Shown here: piece by piece, positions 1-7,404 of the stretch
Layout: each line of letters opens with the position of its first letter
Numbering within the stretch: position 1 is the stretch's first letter
Assembly: GCF_029067145.1 (NCBI RefSeq)
Contig: NZ_JAIEFA010000016.1
Location: forward strand, 1 to 24,357
Source: Helicobacter sp.
GTDB taxonomy: Bacteria; Campylobacterota; Campylobacteria; Campylobacterales; Helicobacteraceae
Direction: 5' to 3'
Length of the DNA: 24,357 bases
The notes under the pieces: generated by a model
What the model was told of the DNA's origin: nothing
Database searches by the model: none
What the model saw: only the letters and a program-made list of their open reading frames with translations
Program-made: the position numbers and the translations under genes

Positions 1-96
1 AAAAATCTTAATATTTTTTAAATAAAACAAAATAGAATCACACTCTAAGGCATTTATTAATTCGGTAATTTACCCCACCCATTAGAGAATCAACCT

Positions 97-1038
97 CTAA
101 ACTCTACCGATTTCATAGAGTTGCACAATTCCGACTAGACATTCGCCATCTTGGACAATCAATTCTTTGATTTTATATTCTAGCATAAGAGATTCTGCCT
201 CTGTTGCCATCGCATTGCTTGAAATTGTTTTAGGATTTTTAGTCATAATCTCGCAAGCAAGCGCATTGAATTTTTCTGCACTCAAAGCCCTGCGCAAATC
301 GCCATCTGTGATGATACCTAATAATTTACTCTGTTCTACTACCAAACACACACCAAGCTTTTTAGAAGTCATTTCAGCAATCAATTCCTTAAAAGGCGTA
401 TTAGGCATAACAAGCGGTAAATTTTCACTCACCATAACATCTCTTACGCGTGTGAGAAGTTTGCGCCCTAAACTACCTCCGGGGTGGAATAATGCGAAAT
501 CTTCTGGCTTAAAATTGCGCGCACGCATTAGAGCCACTGCAATCGCATCTCCCATTGCAAGTGTTGCCGTTGTTGAACTCGTAGGAGCAAGCTGCAAAGG
601 GCAAGCTTCCTGTACGACGCTAACATTCAAAAAATAATCACTTTCTTTTGCGAGCGTAGAATGCGCTTTACCACTCATTGCAATTAATGGAATCTGACGC
701 GCTTTGATAGAAGGAATCAAGCGTAAAATTTCTTCACTCTCTCCCGAATTTGAAATTGCAAGCAAAGCATCCTCGCAAGTAAGCATACCCAAATCTCCGT
801 GTAGAGCTTCAGCAGGGTGCATAAAAAAGCTAGGCGTTCCTGTGCTTGCAAGAGTTGCGGCAATCTTTGCCCCAATATGTCCAGACTTTCCCATACCACT
901 GATTACCAAACGCCCCTTAAGATTCAAAATCTTAAGTATCACTGCATTAAATTCCTCACCCACGAATGATTTTAATCCCAAAATCGCATTGGATTCCAAA
1001 TCAAAAACTTCTTTTGCTATCTTTGTAAAATCTTGCAT
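97..1038 (-). CDS. kdsD: D-arabinose-5-phosphate isomerase (KdsD/KpsF family)
   Basis: Converts ribulose-5-phosphate to arabinose-5-phosphate, the first committed step to Kdo for LPS or capsule; cytoplasmic. The N-terminal SIS sugar-isomerase domain (about residues 35-170) shows GMGKSGHIG, HGDLGM and the ISNSGES phosphate-binding loop. Two CBS domains follow (about 200-313). This is the usual KdsD/KpsF layout and length. An AAGGA Shine-Dalgarno abuts an ATG at 1044 but sits six bases from a second ATG at 1038, so I chose 1038 (313 residues; 315 from 1044). It follows the antiporter stop by only a few bases and is probably the last gene of the operon. It supplies a precursor relevant to the glycan genes further right, although no kps or lpx genes are in view. 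The isomerase family is secure; kdsD versus the kpsF or gutQ paralogue cannot be settled by sequence alone. Confidence 0.93.
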   Translation of the reverse strand: MQDFTKIAKEVFDLESNAILGLKSFVGEEFNAVILKILNLKGRLVISGMGKSGHIGAKIAATLASTGTPSFFMHPAEALHGDLGMLTCEDALLAISNSGESEEILRLIPSIKARQIPLIAMSGKAHSTLAKESDYFLNVSVVQEACPLQLAPTSSTTATLAMGDAIAVALMRARNFKPEDFALFHPGGSLGRKLLTRVRDVMVSENLPLVMPNTPFKELIAEMTSKKLGVCLVVEQSKLLGIITDGDLRRALSAEKFNALACEIMTKNPKTISSNAMATEAESLMLEYKIKELIVQDGECLVGIVQLYEIGRV

Positions 1039-1047
1039 TGCCATTCC

Positions 1048-2349
1048 TTACAACAAAATTGCACCTATCGTTCCGCCAACAATTAACGAAATATTATAGG
1101 TTAAAAAAGTCGGCACACAAGTATCCCAGATATGATTGTGTTGTTTATCCGCGTTTAATCCAGCCGTTGGTCCCAATGTGCTATCACTTGCAGGGCTTCC
1201 TGCATCACCTAATGCTCCTGCGATTCCAACCAACAAAATGATTGCAGCAGGAGAGAAACCAAGCTCCAATCCAAGAGGGCAGTAAATTGCCGCGATAATT
1301 GGAATCGTTCCAAAAGAAGTTCCAATTCCCATTGTGATTAATAATCCTACAAGCAACATCATCAATGCTCCGCCGAATTTTCCTCCAGCAAGTGTAGCGA
1401 CATAATCCACGAGGGATTGGATTGCGCCTGTTTCCTTTAAGATTGCGCCAAATCCTGCGGCAACTAGCATTACAAATGCAATAAATGCCATCATTTTAAA
1501 GCCCTCTTCCATTACTTCGTCAATTTCTCCCCATTGGATTCCGCCAAGCAACACCATCAAAACGATTCCACACAACGCACCTAGAGGCAATGAACCAGCC
1601 CAAAGTTGCACAACAAAAGCCACAATCGCCCCAAGCAATACCGCAAAATCCTTGCGTTGCATTCTTGGACGCTCCAACATCTCAAGGGATTCTTCACTCA
1701 AATAGGTATTTTGATATTCACGAGGCTTGCGATAAAACACAAAAACAGCGAGAAGCAAGCCAATAAGCATACTTAGCCCGCCAATCCACATCACACTTGA
1801 AACATCACTTAAATCTACATTGACACCATTTTGATTGAGTTGGTCGCGCAAAATTGTGTGAAAAATCAATCCAAACCCTACACTAAAGCTTACATAAGGA
1901 GCTTTCAAACCAAAAGTCAAGGCGCAAGCAACTGCGCGCCTATCAATCTTTAAGCGATTCATTAAAGGCAACAAAGGAGGAATCAGAATCGGAATAAAGG
2001 CGATATGAACCGGAATGAGATTCTGTGAAAAACACGCAAAAAAAGCAATAAAAAGACAAAACATCAACCGACGATTTTGCACAAAATTAGCGATATAATG
2101 AATCAGAATCAAGGTCAAATTTGTGCGCGCAATCGCACTCGCAAGTGCTCCAAGCAAGATATAACTCAAGGCAGTTTCAAGATTTCCTGCCATACCAGAA
2201 ATTAATAGATTGATACTTTTTTCTACACCGATTCCGCCCAAAATTCCCGCAACAAGCGCAGAAATCAAAATCGCTAAAAGCACATTTAGTCGTGCCAAAC
2301 ACAGCACGCCCATAACCAGAATAGACACCACAACCGGATTTGTCAGCAT
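1048..2349 (-). CDS. Na+/H+ antiporter-family (NhaC/YuiF-like) inner-membrane transporter
   Basis: A 433-residue polytopic membrane protein with around ten or more hydrophobic segments and short loops. It is of the NhaC-like/YuiF type often annotated as Na+/H+ antiporter family protein. Visible features are long Gly/Ala/Ile/Leu helices from the first residues, a central hydrophilic loop around residues 205-235 (near YRKPREYQ), and a Gly/Ser-rich re-entrant-like stretch near residue 350 (MGIGTSFGTIP). A further patch near residue 385 reads GALGDAGSPASDSTLGPTAGLNAD, quoted here as two adjoining parts, GALGDAGSPASD and STLGPTAGLNAD. The ATG at 2349 is preceded by AAAGG at a good distance. It lies 68 bp downstream of the DUF89 gene and 3-9 bp upstream of kdsD. 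The substrate is not evident: some relatives move amino acids such as histidine rather than sodium. Confidence 0.8.
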   Translation of the reverse strand: MLTNPVVVSILVMGVLCLARLNVLLAILISALVAGILGGIGVEKSINLLISGMAGNLETALSYILLGALASAIARTNLTLILIHYIANFVQNRRLMFCLFIAFFACFSQNLIPVHIAFIPILIPPLLPLMNRLKIDRRAVACALTFGLKAPYVSFSVGFGLIFHTILRDQLNQNGVNVDLSDVSSVMWIGGLSMLIGLLLAVFVFYRKPREYQNTYLSEESLEMLERPRMQRKDFAVLLGAIVAFVVQLWAGSLPLGALCGIVLMVLLGGIQWGEIDEVMEEGFKMMAFIAFVMLVAAGFGAILKETGAIQSLVDYVATLAGGKFGGALMMLLVGLLITMGIGTSFGTIPIIAAIYCPLGLELGFSPAAIILLVGIAGALGDAGSPASDSTLGPTAGLNADKQHNHIWDTCVPTFLTYNISLIVGGTIGAILL

Positions 2350-2380
2350 TTATCGCCTTTGAATTAGAGAATTGAAATGT

Positions 2381-2386
2381 ATTTTA
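2381..2386 (-). promoter_or_regulatory. possible -10 box for the antiporter gene
   Basis: On the minus strand the short gap between the DUF89 and antiporter genes contains TAAAAT, about 30 bases before the antiporter start, within a T-rich stretch typical of Campylobacterota sigma-70 promoters. No clear -35 is seen. Read-through from the upstream operon is equally likely. Confidence 0.3.
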
Positions 2387-2417
2387 CTTAATAAAAACTT
2401 AAAATTAATAGATTAAC

Positions 2418-3575
2418 TTATGAAATCGCATACAAATTTGGATTAAAAAACACAAAATCTCCTAAATTTTTTTGCAAATAATTTTTCACCACATCACATT
2501 TAATCTTAAAAAGTAAAAAGATTCTTTTGTCTTGTTTTGCCAAATTTTCCATAGATTCAAAGTTTCCCATTCCTTTTGCCAAAACCACATCGGCATTACG
2601 ATAAATTTCCTTTGCCTCTGCGCTTGCTAAAGATTCTATGAATCCCGGACTCATCACGCCGCTATCCACAACTTTTGCAAGCGTAAAAAGCGCAGAATCT
2701 GTGTGCTTTAAATCTGTCAAAGTAATATCATTGATAATCTCTGCCCCACGCACAAAATAAAAAATTTCCAAATGCGGATATAGCGACTTTAACGCAACAA
2801 TCAAAATCTCATCAAACTCATTCTCCCCAGCATTATCCCCTATTATCACTAGATTTTTCGCGGACTTCAAGCGGCACAAAAAACTTTCCAAATCAAAAGA
2901 AGCAAAAGGGACTTCAAGAATCTTTTGTGCTTGCTCCTCCAAATCAAAAGACATTTGCGCACCATAATCCAAAACATTTCCAAGCACACTAATGCGAATC
3001 GCAAATTCTAAAATTTGTGTAATACTTGCTTGAGATTCTATTTTCTTGTGGAGAGATTCCAAAAAATATTGCTTATACAATCTTGCCTTTTGGATACTCG
3101 CCTCCTTTATTTTGCCATAAGGAGAAAAGTCCTTTAAGCTTTTATGGATTCTATCATACACAAGCACCGCCAACATTGTAGGTGGAATCTCAAAATGATT
3201 TTGGGATTCCACGCCAAAAGAGAGGGCATATTTTTGCTTGAAAAATTCCCGCATCAAGTCTTGCAATTTTGCCTTATCTTTAAATGTTAGATTCCTATTT
3301 TCATTCTTTGAATTTTCCAAACTTAAATCTTGAAAATCCTCTAAAGTCTGAAACAAGTCTTTGACAACACTGCAAGTCGTTTGCTCTATTTGCGCAGATT
3401 CTTTGGAATCCTTATAGAATTGCGCACAATGAATCTTTGCGGTAGATTGCGCTTGTTTGAGCAAACATTCTAGGCATTCATAGGTTAAATTAATGAGAAA
3501 ATCCTTGACTTTATGATTCTTTAGCTTTAGTTGAATCTTTTGTAGTTGGCTCTTCGCCCTCTTGTTCTTGGGCAT
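2418..3575 (-). CDS. DUF89 / ARMT1-like damage-control phosphatase family protein
   Basis: DUF89 proteins are metal-dependent phosphatases that remove damaged or excess phosphometabolites; the substrate here is unknown. The N-terminal TYECLECLLKQA (residues 31-42) matches the usual family start with its CxxC. GDNAGENEFDEI (about 246-257) is the family's metal/phosphate motif, VDSG follows, and KGMGNFESM (about 335-343) is the conserved KGxGNFE motif. The ATG at 3575 lies 65 bp inside the preceding gene and adds a Lys/Gln-rich leader of 27 residues that looks like out-of-frame sequence. No ATG, GTG or TTG occurs between it and the domain. A well-placed AAGGA (3502-3506) precedes an ATT codon at 3494, so the true protein may begin there (358 residues). 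Family call is strong; the start is uncertain. Confidence 0.85.
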   Translation of the reverse strand: MPKNKRAKSQLQKIQLKLKNHKVKDFLINLTYECLECLLKQAQSTAKIHCAQFYKDSKESAQIEQTTCSVVKDLFQTLEDFQDLSLENSKNENRNLTFKDKAKLQDLMREFFKQKYALSFGVESQNHFEIPPTMLAVLVYDRIHKSLKDFSPYGKIKEASIQKARLYKQYFLESLHKKIESQASITQILEFAIRISVLGNVLDYGAQMSFDLEEQAQKILEVPFASFDLESFLCRLKSAKNLVIIGDNAGENEFDEILIVALKSLYPHLEIFYFVRGAEIINDITLTDLKHTDSALFTLAKVVDSGVMSPGFIESLASAEAKEIYRNADVVLAKGMGNFESMENLAKQDKRIFLLFKIKCDVVKNYLQKNLGDFVFFNPNLYAIS

Positions 3576-4065
3576 TTCCTTTTGCTTTTACATCAATCGC
3601 TTTGCCCCACATCAAACGATATTTGCGCTTAAGAAAGTCGATTTCCTCTTGTGCGGCGCGTAATTGCTCCCTAAGAATCGCGATTGTTTTCTTGTCGTCT
3701 TCATAGACTTCTTGGGTGTTAAAAAGCGCGTCTTTAAGAAATTGATTTTCGTTTTTGACGCTTGAAATAGTTTCCTCTTTAGAACTTACAACCTTTTCGT
3801 GCAGGCTTAGAATCGTGCCAATCGTTTTTTCCACAAACTCACTATCTACGGCACTACTTACAGCATTTTCTCCTTGCACTATCACCGCACCGCCACTTGT
3901 AATGCCACTTTTGACTAATGCGTGTGTGCCACTTCCTGCATCAATGTAGAATTGCTCATTTTCTTGTTTGCTTTTCAATTCTCCCTTTGCCACCATTTCC
4001 AAGACTTTTTCTTTTTCTAATTGCGCAAGCTTTACAAACTCATCAATTACAACCCAAGTTTCCAT
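3511..4065 (-). CDS. DUF3972-type protein: MerR-like helix-turn-helix plus coiled coil
   Basis: 184 residues, unknown function, resembling the DUF3972 family restricted to Campylobacterota. The first ~40 residues (METWVVIDEFVKLAQLEKEK, then a turn and a KGELKSK-like helix) resemble an excisionase/MerR winged-helix fold with a short QFYID strand. A Gly/Ala/Val-rich middle (about 44-75) follows. A long charged heptad-like coiled coil (about 90-150, including LREQLRAAQEEIDFLKRKYR) ends in a Lys/Glu/Thr-rich tail. The ATG at 4065 has AAGG six bases upstream, and the purE stop lies 8 bp before it. The purE partnership suggests only co-transcription. DNA binding is an inference from the predicted fold. 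Confidence 0.75.
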   Translation of the reverse strand: METWVVIDEFVKLAQLEKEKVLEMVAKGELKSKQENEQFYIDAGSGTHALVKSGITSGGAVIVQGENAVSSAVDSEFVEKTIGTILSLHEKVVSSKEETISSVKNENQFLKDALFNTQEVYEDDKKTIAILREQLRAAQEEIDFLKRKYRLMWGKAIDVKAKGNAQEQEGEEPTTKDSTKAKES

Positions 4066-4073
4066 TTTCTACC

Positions 4074-4568
4074 TTACAAAATTACTTCAATATCGCTAGA
4101 ATCCAATTCCACATTTTTTGCTTTCATCACGCGGTCCTCTTTGAGTTTTCCGCCTAATTCTGCATCACTTAATGCCAAGATTTGCATAGCAAGATACGCA
4201 CTATTGACTGCGCCCGTTTTCCCTAAAGCCACAGTAGCAACAGGCATACCAGAGGGCATTTGCACAGTAGAAAGCAACGCGTCTAGACCTTCTAAAGCCC
4301 CACCTTTAAGCGGAACGCCAATCACAGGTTTTGTCGTCTGTGATGCTACCGCTCCTGCCAAATGCGCCGCCATACCTGCTGCGGCAATAAAAACTTTTGC
4401 ACCCTTTTGTTCCGCATTTTTCACATACTCTTTTGTGCGATTCGGGCTGCGATGTGCCGAACTAATAATGACTTCATACGCGACATCAAACTTTTCTAAC
4501 ACCTTGATACACGCGCTCATCACTTCATAATCGCTTTTACTTCCCATTAAAATTGCCACAAATTCCAT
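4074..4568 (-). CDS. purE: N5-carboxyaminoimidazole ribonucleotide mutase (PurE)
   Basis: Class I PurE, which rearranges N5-CAIR to CAIR in de novo purine synthesis; cytoplasmic octamer in characterised relatives. At 164 residues it has the usual length. Motifs in order are MGSKSDYEVM (residues 8-17, phosphate/nucleotide loop), SAHRSP (about 37-42, with the catalytic His) and the Ala/Gly-rich AAAGMAAHLAGAVAS loop (about 62-76). TTKPVIGVP follows. The start has a textbook AAGGAG five bases upstream. No purK is in view. It lies between a small membrane protein gene and the DUF3972 gene in the same operon. Confidence 0.97.
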   Translation of the reverse strand: MEFVAILMGSKSDYEVMSACIKVLEKFDVAYEVIISSAHRSPNRTKEYVKNAEQKGAKVFIAAAGMAAHLAGAVASQTTKPVIGVPLKGGALEGLDALLSTVQMPSGMPVATVALGKTGAVNSAYLAMQILALSDAELGGKLKEDRVMKAKNVELDSSDIEVIL

Positions 4569-4580
4569 TTTTTCTCCTTT

Positions 4581-4769
4581 TTATAATACTGACAAGGACA
4601 AACCAAGCCCAATAAACAATCCGCTCATTATCAAAGTGAATAAAAATAAATATAAAAACAAATAAGCAAAAGTTGGCAACAGCACAAGCCACCACGACCA
4701 TTGAATCTTATCTGCAAGCTTTAACCCAATAAACAAAAGCTGCAAAAGCATTAAAAACCAGCCAAGCAC
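4581..4769 (-). CDS. small Trp-rich two-helix membrane protein
   Basis: 62 residues, almost wholly hydrophobic: a first helix (about 2-17), a short polar turn LKLADKIQWSWW (16-27), then one or two long hydrophobic helices to the end. The K-x-x-x-x-I-x-W-S-W-x-W-like turn resembles the small bacterial transmembrane family annotated as Fragile-X-F/TMEM185-like, whose function is unknown. It starts with GTG, supported by AAGGA six bases upstream, and begins 2 bp after the corC-type stop. That tight spacing and the good ribosome site make it a real gene despite its size. Family link is tentative. Confidence 0.7.
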   Translation of the reverse strand: MLGWFLMLLQLLFIGLKLADKIQWSWWLVLLPTFAYLFLYLFLFTLIMSGLFIGLGLSLSVL

Positions 4770-4771
4770 AT

Positions 4772-6100
4772 TTATTCCTTATTACTCAATTTAAAAGGTT
4801 TTTTAGTGGCTTTTAAGCGCACGATTCTAGCACCTTGTGTCGCTAAAACTTCATAATCGCAATATTCATCACTAATCACATCACCTACAACAGGCATTCG
4901 CTCCAAAAGATTAAAAACATAACCTCCAATCGTTACCTGCTCGGTGTCTTTTTCAAACTCAATCCCTAAAACATCTGCAACGCGTTCCAAATCCAACATA
5001 CCATCAAAAGAGTAAGAATCCTCATCAATTTTGTGGTAATCGTCGTTTTTCTTGTCGTGTTCGTCGCTAATATCTCCGATGACTTCCTCTAAAATATCCT
5101 CCATTGTTAGCAAACCCGCCGTGCCTCCATATTCATCTACAACAAGTGCAGTGTGGATTTGGCGGCGATTCATCTGAATTAGAATATTTGAAATTGAAGC
5201 ACTTTCTGGAACGATGATGATTTCTCTAACTAAACTTTCCAATTCTTTGGAGGGATTCTCACTCAACATCGTCTCAAGCAAGTCTCGCAAATGCACCATT
5301 CCGATAATATTATCCTTGCCCTCTTTGCAATAAGGATAACGCGTGTGCTTTGTGGAAGTTACGATTCGCATATTTTCCTCATAGGAATTATCATCATACA
5401 AACAAATCATATCTTTTCTAGGCGTCATAATCTCTTTTGCCATCGTATCCGAAAAACTCACTGCATTTTGGATAATCTCATTTTCAATCGTATCCAAATA
5501 GCCGCCTTTTAGGCTTTCTCCTACGATAATTTTAAGCTCCTCTTCGGAGTGCGCACTCTCCTCTCCCTCACTTGCGGGTTTAATGCCCATTTTGTGCAAA
5601 GAAAAAACCGCCAAATAGTCAAAAATACGAATCAGCGGAAAAAAGAGAATCCAAAACATATGTAAAGGCTTCGCGACAAACAACACTGCCTTTTCGGATT
5701 TCGCAATCGCAACAGACTTTGGAATCAGCTCTCCTGCTACAACATGTAAAAGAGTAATAAAGCTAAACGCAACGATAAAACTAACAGAATGCAGTAGCAC
5801 GGGATTTTCGCCGACAAAATACTTAAAGGGCGCTTCCAACAATCGCGCAATTGCTGGCTCACCTACCCAACCTAAACCCAAAGAAGAAAGCGTAATGCCA
5901 AGCTGTGTTGCAGAAAGATAAGAATCTAGCTTACCTGTAATCTTAAGTGCCAATTTTGCACTTGGAACTTCTCTCCTACTTAATTCCTCTAAACGAGAAC
6001 GACGAATCTTGACGATTGCAAATTCAGAAAGCACAAAAAAACCATTGAGCATAACCAAAAAGAATGCAAAAATAGCCCAAAGAAACGACTCGGTGTCCAA
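4772..6100 (-). CDS. CNNM/HlyC/CorC family membrane protein (DUF21-CBS-CBS-CorC_HlyC)
   Basis: 442 residues from the chosen start. The N-terminal DUF21/CNNM membrane domain (about 1-190) has several helices with FFVLSEFAIVKIRRSRLEEL and LGLGWVGEPAIARLLE. A pair of CBS domains (about 205-330) includes MTPRKDMICL, RYPYC and HTALVVDEYGGTAGLLTMED. A C-terminal CorC_HlyC domain (about 350-430) ends VRLKATKK. The family is linked to Mg2+/Co2+ efflux or resistance and sometimes to haemolysis; transport by this member is inferred. An ATG at 6142 is in frame, but AAAGGAG lies five bases before a TTG at 6100, and the ATG overlaps a promoter-like -10. I therefore chose the TTG. First gene of the purE operon. 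Confidence 0.9.
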   Translation of the reverse strand: MDTESFLWAIFAFFLVMLNGFFVLSEFAIVKIRRSRLEELSRREVPSAKLALKITGKLDSYLSATQLGITLSSLGLGWVGEPAIARLLEAPFKYFVGENPVLLHSVSFIVAFSFITLLHVVAGELIPKSVAIAKSEKAVLFVAKPLHMFWILFFPLIRIFDYLAVFSLHKMGIKPASEGEESAHSEEELKIIVGESLKGGYLDTIENEIIQNAVSFSDTMAKEIMTPRKDMICLYDDNSYEENMRIVTSTKHTRYPYCKEGKDNIIGMVHLRDLLETMLSENPSKELESLVREIIIVPESASISNILIQMNRRQIHTALVVDEYGGTAGLLTMEDILEEVIGDISDEHDKKNDDYHKIDEDSYSFDGMLDLERVADVLGIEFEKDTEQVTIGGYVFNLLERMPVVGDVISDEYCDYEVLATQGARIVRLKATKKPFKLSNKE

Positions 6101-6132
6101 AAAATCTCCTTTATAAAGATAGAAAATGTTAT

Positions 6133-6141
6133 ATTTTAGCA
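6133..6141 (-). promoter_or_regulatory. extended -10 promoter for the corC-type/purE operon
   Basis: On the minus strand the sequence reads TGCTAAAAT, an extended -10, in an A/T-rich context. It lies about 33 bases upstream of the TTG start and 20-25 bases before the AAAGGAG ribosome site. It overlaps the alternative in-frame ATG at 6142, which therefore probably lies at or upstream of the transcription start. Confidence 0.55.
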
Positions 6142-6233
6142 TAATTTCATATTAAAATTTTAAAAATTTTCGCTTTCACTCTTTGGATTCTATCTTAAAT
6201 GTAAGAATCTTGCAAGGACAGAAAGTTGGCTAT

Positions 6234-6361
6234 TGCGTCATTGCGAACGCTAGTAAAGCAATCCATAATCAAGCATAACTTAAAGATTCTATTGCAAACA
6301 TTTCAGCGAGATTCTTTTATTTGGATTGCCACAGCCTCTAACAAAATTCCGCAATGACGCA
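6234..6361. repeat. dispersed inverted-repeat element, best copy
   Basis: A 128-bp palindromic element filling most of the gap after the small paralogue pair. The outer arms are TGCGTCATTGCG (6234-6245) and CGCAATGACGCA (6350-6361), exact reverse complements. The inner arms are GCAATCCA (6258-6265) and TGGATTGC (6322-6329), also exact. Related arms recur at 12874-13010, 16639-16670, 22731-22777 and 22796-22951. No transposase is present. It looks like a non-autonomous REP/MITE-like family. Confidence 0.75.
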
Positions 6362-6384
6362 GTGGTAAGATGCAAGAGAGAATC

Positions 6385-6849
6385 TTAAGTTTTGATTCCT
6401 TGCAAAATCTCGCTTAAAATGTCAATAGCTTGGGATTTCTCTACTTCAAAAATGTATTGTGGCAATGAGCTTAGATTCCCAAATTCATCAAGCCTACTTT
6501 CATTATTCTCTTGTTTTTGCAAAAAAGCAATATTGTTAAACAAAAGATTTTGAATTTTGTTTGAATCTATTTCCATATTACGTTCCGCAAGAACCTTTTT
6601 CATATTGCTAAAACTAAGTGTGCCATAGAGATTTTCGCCCTCAAGCAAGGCAGTATTAAGATTTGCGATGTAGATTTTTGATACATTTCTAGCAACAGAA
6701 TTTCCTCCGTTTTCTTTTTCTTTTTGTATTGCCTCATCTAAAATTTCTCCATAAGTTTTTGGCGATTCCTGCTCCTTTAGATTCTCTGCTCGGGAGGAGT
6801 TTCCGCGCGGATAATAAATATTGTAGGAATGATTGTTGCTAATTTGCAT
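6385..6849 (-). CDS. unrecognised 154-residue protein with conserved C-terminal motif
   Basis: Not recognised. Hydrophilic, Asn/Glu/Lys-rich, with no signal peptide or membrane helix. The N-terminus is polar and Asn/Tyr-rich (MQISNNHSYNIYYPRG), followed by mixed helical sequence. The last 14 residues, SQAIDILSEILQGI-KT, nearly repeat the end of the upstream neighbour. The ATG at 6849 has AAGGA seven bases before it, and 30 bp separate it from that neighbour, so the two are probably co-transcribed. Codon use does not look foreign. Shared C-termini suggest either gene duplication with divergence or a common binding or targeting tag. Confidence 0.7.
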   Translation of the reverse strand: MQISNNHSYNIYYPRGNSSRAENLKEQESPKTYGEILDEAIQKEKENGGNSVARNVSKIYIANLNTALLEGENLYGTLSFSNMKKVLAERNMEIDSNKIQNLLFNNIAFLQKQENNESRLDEFGNLSSLPQYIFEVEKSQAIDILSEILQGIKT

Positions 6850-6879
6850 AAACTTTTCCTTATTTGGTTTGTAAGATTC

Positions 6880-7272
6880 TTAGCCCTTAATCCCTTGCAA
6901 AATCTCGCTTAAAATATCAATGGCTGCATTTTTGCGCTTTTCAAAATGCTCTAGGCTTTCGCTCTGCCCTAAATGTGTGCCTTTTTGAATATCTGTTGGA
7001 GATTCTATAATGGGAATTAGCCTTGCAATATCATTTGTGCTTTGCGCTGGTGCGCCCTCTCTGTGTCGCAATATCCAATTTGCAGCACCCACAAATGCAA
7101 AGAGATTTGAAGCCTCTTCTTTTTTGCCTTGTTCTTGTAAATCCCCTAAAACTTGCGTCATAAGTAGCTCAAATTCACTACGAGGGCTAGAATTGTTTAG
7201 ATTAGAGGCTTTATTTATTTGGTTTGCAATAGTGGGATTAACCCCACTATCAATATCAATAGGTGATTTCAT
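6880..7272 (-). CDS. unrecognised 130-residue protein, partner of the downstream gene
   Basis: Not recognised. Soluble and Asn/Ser-rich at the N-terminus (SPIDIDSGVNPTIANQINKA), then predicted helix (FELLMTQVLGDLQEQGKKEE) and a short hydrophobic patch LFAFVGAANWIL (about 62-73). It ends NAAIDILSEILQGIKG, matching the end of the next gene at both protein and DNA level (23 identical bases, 6893-6915 versus 6398-6420). The ATG at 7272 has only a weak ribosome site. The pair is flanked by a repeat element downstream and the GIY-YIG unit upstream, so it lies outside the housekeeping operons. Confidence 0.65.
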   Translation of the reverse strand: MKSPIDIDSGVNPTIANQINKASNLNNSSPRSEFELLMTQVLGDLQEQGKKEEASNLFAFVGAANWILRHREGAPAQSTNDIARLIPIIESPTDIQKGTHLGQSESLEHFEKRKNAAIDILSEILQGIKG

Positions 7273-7372
7273 AGTTTTTCACTTGATATAAATTTTAAAT
7301 GCAAGACTAAATAACTTTCTTGTCATTTTGACTTCTTTTAAAATTAAGAGATGTAGAATCTTAAGCAAAAAG

Positions 7373-7404
7373 TGTTCCTTAAGATACCAAAGAATTAAGG
7401 AACA
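7373..7404 (-). terminator. intrinsic terminator of the GIY-YIG gene
   Basis: A perfect 10-bp stem, TGTTCCTTAA (7373-7382) with TTAAGGAACA (7395-7404) around a 12-base loop, followed on the minus strand by CTTTTTG. The stop codon of the GIY-YIG gene (7395-7397) lies inside the stem. Confidence 0.7.

Noticed and set aside
82..100. TTAGAG/CTCTAA hairpin at the kdsD stop as a terminator
   Set aside because: Only six base pairs and no T tract follows on the minus strand.
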